Of a stretch of 64,000 bases of DNA, positions 42,531-55,389 are shown piece after piece. Position 1 is the first letter of the stretch. Every line of letters begins with the position of its first letter. The notes beneath the pieces were generated by a model. The model had not been told where the DNA came from, did not search any database, and saw only the letters and a list, made by a program, of their open reading frames with translations. The stretch is from Cycas panzhihuaensis (lineage: Eukaryota > Cycadophyta). Where the stretch lies: positions 208,389,741 through 208,453,740 of the forward strand of contig CM041465.1 of assembly GCA_023213395.1 (NCBI GenBank). Direction: 5' to 3'. The position numbers and the translations under genes are program-made.

Positions 42531-45500
42531 AATTTTATAGGAATAATTTCTCGAATTGGAGTAGGAGGATGAGAACCATCCTCATAGCTAATGAGATATG
42601 TGAGATTGTGAAATCATGGTACAATGAGTTAGGTCCAAATTCAACTAATCAGGATATAATGAGTTAGGTCCAAATACAACTAATGCAAAAAAAGTTACTT
42701 ATAAAGAAAATGTCAAGAAGGATAATGAGGCTCTAGCACTTATATTTTGTGCACTTGAAGACCATGTTTTCCCTTAAATTAGTAAGTCTACCAAATCAAA
42801 GGAAGTTTGGGATACACTTTAGTTGATATATGAAGGAGTTGTATCTTACAAGCTCCAAAATCTTAGAAGCAAGTTTGAAAACATGTGTATGATGCCCACA
42901 GAAACTATAACCGAGTTCATGACAAAGGTATAAGATATAGTCAACTAGATGAGGCCTCTTGGAGATACTTTAACAGAACAAAGGATGGTTGAACGAATCT
43001 TAAGATGTGTTGGTACAGTTAAACGATTCAAAATGATTGCCACAAGCATAAGTGTGTTAAAAGACCTAAGCAAATTAAAGGTGGAATAACTAAGTGCTAT
43101 GCTCATGTCAATAGAAGAACAACAAAATGTGAATGAATCGCTTAAACATGCCTTTTCTATCAAGGCTTGAATCTAATCAAATTCTCAAGTAGGAACTTCA
43201 AGGTTTAAGGAATCACCTCCCAAAAGAAGGAATAGGAACTCTAGAAGGGATGTTAGACAAGATCCTCCCAAATATCAAGTCCCACATCAAAGGAGACAAG
43301 GAGGACATCAACAAAATGAGAACCCTTCTAGGTATGCAAACCAAAGGAAATAATTTGAAGGACAAACTTGTTGTCCAAATTGTCAAGGTAATCCTTAATT
43401 ATTAAGGTCCAATCAGGATTATTATGATAATAGACTAAGAGAAAATCCTCCTCCACATTATGAGGAAAGGAGGAGACCCTCCAATGTTGATAGATCTCAT
43501 TCATGAAGCAGAAGTTTAAGCTATGAAGGAAGGGATTTCCTATATTGTTCCTATTGCCAGAGAAGTGACCATTTTGAAGATAAGTATTTTTCAAAACATG
43601 GACCACCTGCTAGAGGAAATGTCCATAACACAACTAAATCGAGGGACAATAACAAGTTATTTTTATCTAGCTTCACTATCAAGGAGGAAGAGGATGACAA
43701 CTGGTATATTGACCTAGATTGTTCAACCTATATGGCACATAAGGAACACTTGTTTCAAACATTAGACAAAAATAGGAAGGGATCCATAATATTTAGAGAT
43801 GATATCTCCCACGAATCAATTGGTAGAGGTAATATAGCCCTAATGACAGATATAGGAGAATATAGCTATCTTGATGATGTCTTATATGTCCCAACTCTAA
43901 AGAAAAACTTATTATCTGTAGGGCAGATATTGAGACATGACTACAAAGTTATCTTTGACAATGGTGAGTGTGTAATCAAAGATAAAAGGAGAAACAAAGT
44001 TGTAGTTGCAAAAGGGAAAATGACTAAAGATCAATTGTTCAATTTATTCTTACTCCTTCAGATATATATACCCTAAGAACTTCAACTAAATTAGATAGCA
44101 AATTTTAGCATAGAATATTTAGCCATCTCAATTACAATAGTTTGGTCCTTATGAAGTGAATGGATATGGTTAATAGATTACCACATATTGAGGTGAACAA
44201 AAATCTATGTGAAGGATGTCTTCTTGGTAAACATCACACGGAAAGTTTTCTAGATTTCAGTCATCGAGCATAAAGTCTACTTCAATTAGTATATATAGAT
44301 ATTTATGGTCTTATGAACACTCCCTCACTAGCAGGTGCTAGGTACTTCATCATATTTATAGATGATTTCACAAGGAAGACATGGGTGTTCTTCCTCAAAT
44401 ATAAATAAGATGTCTTTGAATACTTTATTAACTTTAAAACCTTTGTGGAGCGATAAAGTGGATACAAGGTATTATCCCTAAGATTAGATAATTGTGGGGG
44501 AGGGGCATTTATCTCTAATACATTCAAGGATTATTGTGTACACCATGGCATTAGAAGACAGTTCACTAATCCCTCCACTCCATAATAAAATGGTGTAGCG
44601 GAGAGGAAAAATCGTACTATAGTCAAAATGGCTAGATGTATGTTAAAGGATAAGGATTTATGACATGAGTTTTGGGTTGAAGTAGTACGTACAAATATTT
44701 ATTTACTTAATAGGTACTCCACCAAAGCTCTTAAGTGGAAAACTCCTGAAGAAGCTTGGACTGGTTATAAACTAAGCATACATCATCTTAGAGTCTTCAA
44801 ATGCCTTATATATGCTCACATTCCTAATCAATGAAGATTCAAGTTAGATGATTATAGTGTTAAATATATATTCCCGGGTTATAGTAAAACATCCAAGTCA
44901 TACAAGGTTTATGATCCCAAATAAAAAAGGATCATGTTAAGCAGAGATGTTAAATTCCAAGAGGATACCTATTATCAAGACACTCAAGTAAAGAAGAAGA
45001 AAGTTGTAATCAAGCTTTGACACATCATCCAAAACCAAATATATGCCACCTATGTTTGACTCTAGAAGAGTTATTAATGAACCCAGTGGGGAGGGAACTT
45101 CATCTCAACCTCCACCATAAAATCTACCAAAATGGATTCATTAGAATCATGACTTAGTTAACATCTTAGACAATAATCATAGATCCACACGATCACATAT
45201 GATTAATTTTTTCCTCATAAGCAAAGTATTAGAGACTCATGAGCCTGAACCTTTTGATAAGGCCAATAAACATGAATGTTAACAAAAAGTAATGGAAGAT
45301 GAATACAATTCTATTGTTAAAAATGATAATTAGGATCTAGTCGATTTGCCTCTAAAGAAAAAAGTTATTGATACAAAATGGATCTACAAGATCAAGTTTC
45401 ACTTAAATGGCTCCATTGACAAATACAAGGCTAGATTGGTTGCTAAGGGGTATGCTAAAAAAGTAGGCATTAACTATACTGAAACTTTTACCCCAATTGC

Positions 45501-46740
45501 TCAGATAGAATCAGTTAGAATGATGATAAGTTTAGTAGCCCAAATGGGTTGGAAAGTTTATCAAATGGATGTTAAAAGTGCCTTCCTTAATGGCTATATC
45601 AAAGAGGATATTTATGTCGCTCAACCCCTTGGTTTTAAAGTCAGGGGTGCAGAAAATAAAGTGTATAAACTCAAAAAGGCACTCTATGGTTTAAAACAAA
45701 CACCCAAGGCTTGGTATTCTTACACAGATAAATATTTTAAAATTTAAGGGTTTGAAAGATCTCAAGTAGATCCTAACTTGTATATTCAAATTAAGGGAAA
45801 TTCAATCCTAATTGTAGGACTTTATGTGGATGACCTTATGTATACTAGAAACGATTCCCATTTGTTGTGTCAATTCAAAGATGTTTTGTGTAAAGAATTC
45901 GAGATGATAAATTTAGGGCTAATGCATTACTTCCTAAGTTTTGAAGTATGGCAAGATAAGAAGGGAATTTTCATTTCCCAATAGAAATATATTTTGGATT
46001 TATTACAAAAGTTTAAAATGACATATTGTAAACTATTAGTAACTCCAACTGAAACATGAATCAAGCTCTCTAAATTAAATGAATTTACTTCAGTTGACCC
46101 AACACTTTATAAATAACTTATCAGTATCTTGATATATTTAACATCCACTAGACCAGATATAACACACTTAATTAGTGCTGTGTGTAGGTTTATGCAAGAT
46201 CCAAAGACCTCCTATTAGCAAGAAGTTAAGAGAATTCTTTGATATCTCAAAGGAACTCTAGATTATGGGCTATACTACAAAGCTTCTCCAAAATTTTAGT
46301 TGACTAGCTATATAGACTCGGATTGAGTACGAGATATTGATGACAAAAAATCTACAACAGGTTATATATTTAGTATGGGATCAACAGCCATAGCATTGAG
46401 CACAAAGAAACAAAACATAGTTTCCTTATCTACAACTAGGGCAGAGTACAAAGCAGCGGTAGTAGGTGCATGTGAATCAGTTTGGTTCAGAAGACTACTA
46501 TAAGATTTCTAACTAAAATAGAAAGGTCGCACCAAAATTTAGTGTGATAATTAAAGCACTATTCAAATGGCAAAGAATCTAGTCTTCCATGGTAGAACGA
46601 AACACATTGAGACTGAACATCATTTCATTCAAGAACTAGTATAAGTAGAAGAAATTGAATTGGCATATTACAGCACTCAAGACCAAACAATGGATATATT
46701 TACAAAGGCATTGGGCAAAGTCAAATTTTAGAAATTTAGA
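42531..46740 (+). pseudogene. Copia-D gag-pol remnant
   Basis: Gag begins near 42531 (NFSNWSRRMRTILIANE). The zinc knuckle near 43540 reads CSYCQRSDHFEDKY, the fourth ligand being Tyr rather than Cys. Protease near 43710 reads NWYIDLDCSTYM, so the catalytic DSG is DLD. 43732-44076 is open and ends in the pre-integrase region. Integrase (44100-45000) has FIDDFTRKTWVFFLK, and TP-stop-stop-NGVAERKN where QQ has become TAA TAA. RT at 45346-45984 carries VYQMDVKSAFLNG and LYVDDLMYT with YVDD intact. RNase H to 46740 includes a DWV remnant with Trp as TGA and ends DIFTKAL. Several stops and shifts; not functional. Confidence 0.9.
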
Positions 46741-46769
46741 GAAAGCTTGGGAGTTATTTACATTGGGTA

Positions 46770-46782
46770 TTATGGGGGAGAA
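46770..46782 (+). promoter_or_regulatory. Polypurine tract of Copia-D
   Basis: TTATGGGGGAGAA directly precedes the 3' LTR start TGTTGGGATAA. It is the expected plus-strand primer. Confidence 0.85.
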
Positions 46783-47141
46783 TGTTGGGATAACCCCTAA
46801 TGTGCACATGGAGATGTGCACCTAGGGCTCCTCAAAGCCACCTTTGGGGCTTCCTAGGGTACCCTGAGCTACATACTAGTCGCCTAAATTTATCATATGC
46901 CAACATATTACCATTAAGGTATGGGTTTTCTTTATTAAGTTTATTTTTAATATTAATTTGAATTATGTTGAGTTGTATACAAGTTAGCTTGAGGCGCTTA
47001 TCGCCTCCTTAAATAATCTATAAATTAGGTGGGAATACCTACCTAGTATTTTTTAACACCACCCACTATTCGCTGGATAATATTAACTCAAGCAAGCATG
47101 TACTCACCATTGTGAAGTTCTACTCTGTACTTTGTCCTTCA
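46783..47141 (+). repeat. 3' LTR of Copia-D
   Basis: Partner of 38673-39017. Shared landmarks include ACATGGAGATGTGCACCTAG, GCCACCTTTGGGGCTTCC and GTACTCACCATTGTGAAG. A 13-bp insertion (CCAACATATTACC region, near 46898) and many transitions separate the copies. Confidence 0.95.
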
Positions 47142-47146
47142 TTTCT

Positions 47147-47420
47147 TAAGGTCATTTACTTATATAAATATAATAAACAAGCACTATGTATCCTCTTTAA
47201 AAATTTCTCACTTTATTATTAGTACACTTATTATTGTTGGTAATTCTAAAGCATGTATAATGCTATCTATCTTTAAAAAAATTTAAGCACAATAAAATTA
47301 TAGTTAGTTTTGGGTTACCTTTATCTTAAGGTAATTTGCTTATATAAGTATAGGTAGATAAGCACCATGTCTACTCTTAAAAAAAAAATTCATTTGATTA
47401 TTAATACACTTATTATTTCC
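47147..47420. repeat. Flanking tandem repeat split by Copia-D (about 187-bp unit)
   Basis: The sequence left of Copia-D (38581-38672: TTGGTAATTCTAGAGCATG ... TAGTTTTGGGTTATC) recurs right of it at 47237-47330. The piece that directly follows Copia-D (47147-47236: TAAGGTCATTTACTTATATAA ...) recurs at 47335-47420. So the ancestral site held two tandem units of about 187 bp, and Copia-D landed inside the first. Confidence 0.85.
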
Positions 47421-47725
47421 TTTTATTCTTGGCTATTATAAAAATATCCTTTAGAATTTTAATTATATTTGAGGTCTTTTTTAAGGTTATTTTGATTACT
47501 TCTATATTTGTGTCTATTCTTTAATTGATGGTGGTATCTATATAATATTATAAAAGGTGATATTTTAATTGATGTATGATATAACGTATTGTACCAAAAC
47601 TCTATTAAGTAGTAGCCATTAAACCATTTATTTTATTTATCACCTATGTAGTTTTAAAGATATTCCTTTAGACATTTGTTAATTATTTTTAATTGGTCAT
47701 CAATTTGAGGGTGGTAACATAAGTT

Positions 47726-50091
47726 TGTTAGAAAAAAAATGATGTGCACAAATTTAAAATACAAAAGATATGAAAGAATAATCAAATTTCATTTATGACA
47801 TTCAAATAGGTACACATTTATACATGTGCACTAAAGTGATTACAAATTAATATATAGAAATATGAACTCATAAGAATGTGAACCATGATCATACAAACTA
47901 AGAATGCTCATATATTAAGAAATTTATGACAATCTCTTAAAAGCATGAGCACCTTTATGCTTTAAGAGTGTTTAATAATTAAGAGGGAATTAATAATTCA
48001 TCATGGATTAACACTATTTTAACACTCTTATAATGTTTAAGTCATGTTTTTTTCATATCAAATGGTTCACGTCAAACAAGTTATCTCATGTGTGCTTCAT
48101 TCTTTCTTAAATGATTTATTGATGTCTATATAAATAAACAACCATTTATTAAAATACATAGATAACCAACTATTACATTTATCAATTTATTAGGATTTTT
48201 TACTTACATAGTTCATTAGCCTCTGTTAAATATTGTATATGTCAATATATTTTTTCTAATAAACTATAAGTATTAAATTTAAGTAGGTTTTTTGTAAATT
48301 TACTAATACTCTAAATGAAATAAAATGTTAAATAAAGAAAACTTTAAGAGAAACCTTTTAATTGACTCTTTTTGGGAGCTTAGGCTTGGAAGAAGAATAA
48401 AACCTCCAAAAAAAAAACTTCACGAAGGCATAAAGAGATGGACTTTAGCCACAATTTCACATTGGAACTTTTGAAAAAGAATGCATGCATGTTCTCTTAT
48501 TGAATTCATAATTAGCTAATATATCATCTCAACTGTTAAGCATAGTGTGATATTTTTGACATATAGTATCTTATTCAAAAATAGGCTCTCATACATAAAA
48601 TTATATGTTAATTAGCTCCTTTTATGAATTAATACCCTTGAAATATGTGGACCCTAACATAAAAGAAAGAGGATGGTTTTCAAAATAATATTAGTTTTAG
48701 TTAATTGCGATAAGCTTGAAAATGTATTTAATTTAATTTGATTTGATTTCAACTTTAGAAAAATAAAAAAAATAGCAAAAATGAGTTATCATTTCAACTC
48801 AAGTGTTGTGTTCAAATGTTTTGCTAGCCACTACATATGAATCTTTACTACAAAACATTATATGAGTGATTGTAGAGCTTATGAGGGATTTTATAGTGTC
48901 AAAGGGATATCCAATGATTAATACATCATCCAAGCATAAAAATAAAGCACACAATGTTCATTTGATGACCTAAAACCATTGCAACATTCCAATTTTAATT
49001 ATTAGTTTCTTTCATCTTTTTATTTATCAAAGATTGGGCCATGATAAATTAAAAAATGATGTTCAATGGGGAAAAAAAATCTTTAACAACTTTGCTTGAT
49101 TCAAAAAATTAAAGCATTTTTTTACATAAAAAAATAAAACATAAATATAGATGTTAATGACAATAGTCTCATGGCCCTTTAAAGAATAAAAACTAATTAA
49201 AGTATAAAAATGAGGAATTTCAAGAGCATGGTAGTCTACTTGACTAGATATATTTCAACAACAAGAGTTTCATAAAAGAGAGCATCTAAGAGTAAGTTAA
49301 GCTACTTAGCTAGATAATATTAAAGCATCCTCTTTTGTTTTGAGATTTCTTTATATCTAAGAAGATATCACTAATATAACATCCTTATAATTTACAACCA
49401 TGATTAAGTTGCATGGATAACTAATATTTGTATTCATTATTTCGTAGGATGCATTTCAGACACAAGGCTTGTCACTTGTGATATCTTTAAATCAAATGTT
49501 AAGAGAAAAAAGAAAAGTTATAAGCTCATACTTAAAAATAGAATCTTTTAAATTTCATATAATTAATAAGAAAGTAAAAGGGAATTAGACAAGCCAATAA
49601 TGTCTATCAACTACATAAGGTTTAATTTAAAGTTTCCTAGAAATTTTACTTTAATCAATGTTGATATATAATATAATTAGTTAAGGGAACAATAGGTAAA
49701 TCCAATAAATATTTATGAAGATCAAATCATATTCTTTGATACCGTGTTAGAAAAAAATTAATATACATAAATTAAAAATGTAAAAGATTTATAAAAATGA
49801 TCAAACTTCATCTATTATATTTGAATAGGTATATATTTATATATATGCACTACCTAAAGAGTGATCACAAATTAAGATATGAAGATTTCAATAACAAGAG
49901 TTTCATAAAAGAGAGTATTTAAGAATAAGTTAAGTTACTTGGCTACATAATATTAAACCATCCTCTTTTGTTTTAAGATTTCTTTACATCTAAGAAGATA
50001 TCACTAATATAGCATCCTTGTAATTTACAAACATGATTGAGTTACATGGATAACTAATATTTGCATTTATTATTTTGTAGGATGTATTTCA
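47726..50091 (-). repeat. Family R: LTR-like repeat pair with short interior, no coding
   Basis: A sequence starting TGTTAGAAAAAAA occurs at 47726 and again at 49745. The second copy is preceded by CTTTGATACCG (49734-49744), a decayed initiator-tRNA primer site on the minus strand, so it looks like a minus-strand 5' LTR. After about 140 bp the first copy holds a further 1.4 kb (47866-49250) absent from the second; then both match again (49252-49455 versus about 49883-50091, e.g. CATCCTCTTTTGTTTT and AAGAAGATATCACTAATAT). The space between copies is only about 280 bp. This suggests a short, non-coding LTR element. Copia-C interrupts the second copy at 50092. Confidence 0.5.
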
Positions 50092-50403
50092 TGAAGGAAG
50101 GATGGATCTAGGAGATAAATTACTCACATGCACACAATGGCAATGGAGAATGAAAAAGAAGATGAAACAAGATATGAGAGCAATCTTGGAGGTGAGAATG
50201 AATAATGACTCCCTCCTTGAGATTTCACCTTTTATTATTGAGGATGAGCATTAGGGTTAGGATTTTTCTGCCTAATGACATGAACCTGAAATTACATCTA
50301 AATGCACATAAAGTACATTTCATTAAGAGACTAATGCTAATAATATATCCTGAGGTCACATAATTAATCTACACAAATGACCTTAATATATTAACCTCTT
50401 TCA
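50092..50403 (-). repeat. 3' LTR of Copia-C
   Basis: 312 bp on the plus strand from TGAAGGAAGGATGGATCTAG to ACCTCTTTCA, related to the Copia-B LTR (TGAAAAGAGTGGATC ... ACCATTTTCA) but clearly diverged, so the two copies derive from different source lineages. Confidence 0.85.
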
Positions 50404-50419
50404 ATCCCCCCTTTAATGG
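50404..50419 (-). promoter_or_regulatory. Polypurine tract of Copia-C
   Basis: Coding-strand sequence CCATTAAAGGGGGGAT directly before the 3' LTR, almost the same as the Copia-B tract. Confidence 0.85.
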
Positions 50420-50889
50420 TGGAAGATCATTTTCAGAAAATCTATTCTATGAGGTCTTCATTTGAGCCTCATTATTACATTGAAATTCTAAATGACACTT
50501 TTGTGGGAAAACCCTCATGGGGAATAAAACCCCACGAACTTGCTAAGATCTATAGCCCCTTTTATAAATCAAAATGGCTAAGGTGGCTCTTTGATATAGC
50601 CTGATAGCCATGCAGCTTAAATGTATAACTTAATCTGCTAAGTCTCCATATATTGTTTGGTCATCCCCTATGCCCTTTTAGGTTTTCACAGGTTCTGATT
50701 TTGAAAAACAAGTACAACCCTTATCCTTTCATGCCCACATGGGGTTTTCACAAAGAGGATAAAGCAGAGACATACTCTTATTCTTTTGCGCCCGTAAGGG
50801 GTTTTCACGAAGAGAATAGAGTATGATGATCCTATTGCCATCTTCTTTGATCAATCGAAGATGGAGGCCCTAAAGTCAAACTACCTTTA

Positions 50890-53800
50890 GAACTGTTCAA
50901 ACTTAACCTTTTACAGTGGTTTGGTGAAGATATCGGCCACCTGATCTATTGTGGGGCAGTAATCTAATTGAATTATGACATCATGAACAAGTTCCCTAAT
51001 CTTGTGGACTTTCGTACTTATATGTTTGGTATGATCGTGAAATACTAGATTTTTTGCCATGCAGATTGCTGATTGATTATCCACATGAAGACTCGTAGGA
51101 CTTGTTTGGGTGATATTCAATGTTTCTAATATTTTTCTTAGCCATTTCACCTCTTTACTGGTCTCAGAAGTAGCAATGTATTCATCTTCGGTGGTTGAAT
51201 CAACAACTATCTTCTGCCGTCTAGATCTCCATGATATTGATGCTATTCTAAGAAACATTACATACCCAGACATAGATCTTCCTGTATCTTTATCTCCTAC
51301 AAAGTTTGAGTCTGTGTATGCAGAAAGCTTGAAGTCTGAATTAGGTTTATACAACAGACCATATTTGTTGGTCGTCTTAAGATATCTTAACACTCGCACT
51401 ACTGCCTGCCAATGATTCTGCTTAGGATTTATCATGTAACGAGCAAGAATACCGACAGAGTGTATAATATCAGGCCTTGTATTGGTAGTGTAGATGAGAT
51501 TACCTATAAGTTTCCTATAGAGTATTGCATCTGCCTCCCTAGTATCACCTTCAACTGAGAGTTTAGTGTTAGGGTCCATAGGTAACATCACTGGTCGAGC
51601 ATCTTCTACCTAAAACTTGGTTAGAAGATCGTTGATGTATTTTTCTTGGGAGAGGAAAATTTTTCCATTCTTTGTGTTACTTCAATTCTCAAATAATATT
51701 TCATTAAACTGATGTCAGACAATTCGAATGTTTTGCCAAGGTCCTTTTTCAGCTGGCTTATTGCCTGTTCACTATTACCCGTTACTAGCATGTCATCCAC
51801 AAAGATTATGAGATAAGTGACTTTATCCTTATGGCGCTTGATGACCAATGTTGCATCAATATCTTGATAGTCATAAACCTCATATCCAAGTTGCCTCATC
51901 CTTTTAGACAACTTAGCAAACTAAGCGCGAGGGGCTTGTTTAAGGCCATACAAGGACTTTTTAAGCCTACAAACCTTATGCTCTTAACCTTCGATCTCAT
52001 ATCCTTCTAGCTGAGCCATGTAAATTTCTTCTTCAAGATCTCCATTGAGAAACGTAGTCTTAATATCGAGTTGGTGGATTTTCTAACCCTGTTGAGCAGC
52101 CAAGGCCATAAGAGTTCTAATTGTAGGCAACTTGGTTGTAGGTGCAAAGACTTCAGTGTAGTTGATGCCTTTCCTTTATGTAAATCCTTTAGCTACCAAC
52201 CTTGCCTTATGTTTTTCAAGGGTGTTGTCTGATCTATATTTATTTCTGCCAAGTGATAGATCAACGAGCTCCTATGTACCATTCTTGATAAGAGATTGGT
52301 ACTCTTCATTCATGGCATTTCTCCAAGCTGTATACTTTATAGCTTCTTAGTACGTTAACAACTCTTCATTAAGACTAAGGTGTAATTCTGTTAGTTCAAG
52401 CTCAGTATATAATGATTCCTGTATTCTTGCTCTATGGGCACTTTGAGTGCTAGTTTTTCCTACCCCATCTGGTCGTATGTCCTTATTGAGTTGGCGAGCT
52501 TCTCAAGATCCTTGAGTTGGGAATGAAGTCCTCATTTCCTCAAATTCTTAGTTCTCATATTGTTAATTAAAATGATTATTTTTTGAGGAGGATGTTGATG
52601 CGCTTGAGGAAGATGGTCCTTCTGCCACTATTTTCCCTTTGTTAAATGAAGGTGGAGAGGATGGTTCTTTTATGATGTCTTTGCTTTTGTCAACTCTGTT
52701 ATCTTCAAAAGATGGTGCTGGGTGTGCACTCATTGGTTTAGAGTCACAACTTATATCCTCCAAGGCTCTATTGTCAACTTCCAACATTTGGAGTAATTTA
52801 TGTCTATCCCCCCTCCCCCCCAAATTTTGGAATCTGAACATCATACTTGATAACATTATTGTAGTTGTATGAGGGTACTATGAAGTCTAATTTAAGTAAC
52901 TAATCCTTTGTCTCCATAAAAATGGCATCTCTAGTAACGATGATTTTTCGTTGTGAAGGTATGAAGACCTTATACCCTTTCTTATACATTGGGTATCCAA
53001 CAAAGATGCCTTTAAGTGCCCTTGGCTGGAGTTTATTTCGATTTACATCCAGAATATGGGTATAACATGTAGAGCCAAAAATTTTAAAGTAGTGAACAAT
53101 GGGGGTTTATCCTAACCACTTTTCATTAGGTGATTGTACTTCCTTTGATGGGCTAACAGCATTAATACAATAAACAACTGTCCAGATTACTTCAGTCCAT
53201 AGATAGACACATATATTTTTATATATTAACATAGCACGAGCCATGTTCATGATTATCCTGTTCATGTGCTCGGCAACTCCATTTTCCTATGGGGTGCCTA
53301 CTACTATTATTTGATGCTTGATGCCATTGTGTCAAAGGTAGTTTTCAAACTCATGTGAGGTATATTCGTCATCATTATCAGTACGAGGATATTTGAGTTG
53401 ATAACTTGACTCTTTTTCAATGTGGACTTTGAATTCCTTGAATATACAGAATGCTTCATCTTTCTTGTGTAGAAAGCTACCCATACTTTTCTAGTGAAAT
53501 CATCAATGAAAGAGATATAATATAGCTTGCACTTCAGTGAAGGAATGGGCATTGGCCCACACAAATCAGAGTGTACCAATTGTAATGGATGGATTGATTT
53601 CCACTGACTTTTGGGAAAGGGTTATCGATGAGATTTGGCAATGATACAAGCTTCACATTTAAAGGGCTTAGAGGAAAACTTTGGAAGAGTGTTAGAAAGA
53701 TCTCTAAGTCTATCAATATAAACATGGCCCATGCAAGCATGCCAAATAGCTTCTAGTGACAACATTGGATGGCTCAAGATGGAATTAAATGCAAATTCTT

Positions 53801-55389
53801 CATCGGCACAAGGGCTTTGGGCACAATGGGCTTCAGAAGATGGAGAGCCATTTAGTCGAAAAAGTTTACCAAAGAGATATCCAGTCAAAACCACATGATT
53901 AGTTAGAGGGTGAATGACCTTGAGAGTTTGGTCATTTGCGGTTACACTAAGATCAAATCTACAAGAAATAAGTGTGGATAAAGAGAGTAGGTTTTGTTTG
54001 AGATTGGGTATGTATAAGCAATGTAAAATCTTCTAAGCCTCAGAGTTTCAGGCAAATGTTGCCAATTCTTTCAACATGTTGTTGTGATTTATCATCCATG
54101 TGAATAACTCCATGAATATTTGAGTCAAATGTTTGATATAGACTGCGATTGCATCTCATATATTGAGTTGCTCCTATGTCCATGATCCAATGTCTATCGA
54201 TTGAAACCATACTATTGGCAATTCCAATAGGGCTTGGCATTGGTGAAGGGAATTCACAAGTGATATATCCACACCGAGCTTCAAAGTATCTCTTTGGTTG
54301 GTCAATAACATTTGATGCTGAAGATCCCTCAATTCTTTGAATATGTGCTTGTACAAAACCTGCACCACTAAAGGATTCTTCACAAGTTTCTTCAACATTG
54401 TAAGCTCCATGTTTTGGTTAGAACTTGGCCAACTTATAAGTGGTACTTCTGTAATCTTTTGCTAAGTGTCCTTTACGGTTACACTGATCATACATAATAG
54501 TTTGATTACCAATCCTTGAAGAAGTACTAGTTTGGCTTGACTATCTTGCTCTTTGTTGAGGTGGTCCTTAGCCTTGAAACTATCGAGGTTGTGATTGAAG
54601 GTTTGATTGACCTTATGGACGATTTCCCATATTTCTTCATCTTCCTCTTGCTCGGTTATTTCCTCTGCCATGAGAGGGACCTTAATTTGTTGTTTAGCAA
54701 ACTTCTTCTTCCACCTCAAAGGCTGTATTTGGAAGAGAGTTAGAGGCTACAAAGTTTGTGTCAAAGGTCTTGTCAAATTCTATGAACTTCTCGGCAAGTG
54801 CTTCGAAGTTGAGTGTCCTAAATGTTCTACTAGATTGAAGACTTCCAAGCAAGTTTTTATAATCGGGGACATGTAAACATGACTCATTTAAAAATGCCCA
54901 AGTGATGCACTGGGTCTTAAAGTCTTTGTCAATTACCTGTTTGATTGGTTGAAGGAGATTTATTATTTCATGAGCTCGTCCCTTCTTCATTTTTAATTTG
55001 TTCATTTTCAAAACAAGATGAACATATTCTAAATTTGACTTTGTATCAAAGTTCTTTCTAAGAACTTCTAGGACCTTCTAGGCTGTATCATGTTCCTCTT
55101 CATTTATCAAGTTGTGTAAGGAGTGATCAATGACCAACAAAATTCCTGCACGAGTCTTTTCATCATCTATCTCCCATTGTAGTTTAGTTGCAACATCTGT
55201 AGAAGTTGTTGGGACAGCTCCACTAGAAGCAGTTGTTGTAGTCATTATTGGTATGCTGGGTGTAGGCTGCAAGTGGGCTCTCCAAAGGCCTTTATACTTT
55301 GCAGCATTTTTAATTCTAGTGTACCATATATCCCAATTTTCTTTGCCTTTCAATATGCAGTTAACATTTTGCTTGAATTGAGATGACAT
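50890..55389 (-). pseudogene. Copia-C gag-pol remnant
   Basis: Best-preserved copy of this family. Gag starts at 55389 with MSSQFKQNVNCILKG (open 55078-55503) and continues at 54694-55011. The zinc knuckle near 54455-54490 reads YDQCNRKGHLAKDY, first and fourth ligands changed to Tyr. Protease lies at 54040-54240 (HWIMDIGATQYM; DSG/DTG is now DIG). The pre-integrase and zinc-binding part is at 53622-53894, and the integrase core at 53307-53579 (VHSDLCGPMPIPSL, FIDDFTRKVW). RT spans 51621-52350 with FVDDMLVTGN (FVDD for YVDD). RNase H is open at 50911-51591: YTNTRPDIIHSVG, DKDTGRSMSGYV, VADIFTKPL. Stops and frameshifts between blocks make it inactive. Confidence 0.92.

Larger units (their letters stand above)
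38673..47141 (+). mobile_element. Copia-D: structurally complete Ty1/copia element with TSD
   Basis: 8,469-bp plus-strand element with 5' LTR 38673-39017, primer site 39020-39030, a very long leader (about 3.5 kb), gag-pol 42531-46740, polypurine tract 46770-46782 and 3' LTR 46783-47141. Perfect 5-bp target duplication TTTCT at 38668-38672 and 47142-47146. The LTRs have diverged noticeably, including indels (345 versus 359 bp), so it is old. It inserted within the first copy of a roughly 187-bp tandem repeat. Confidence 0.95.

Noticed and set aside
42531-46740. Use of TAA/TAG as Gln (alternative genetic code)
   Set aside because: Stops do sit at Gln positions in the elements, but the intact hydrolase gene encodes Gln by CAA/CAG, and Trp sites have also become stops. 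Mutational decay explains both.
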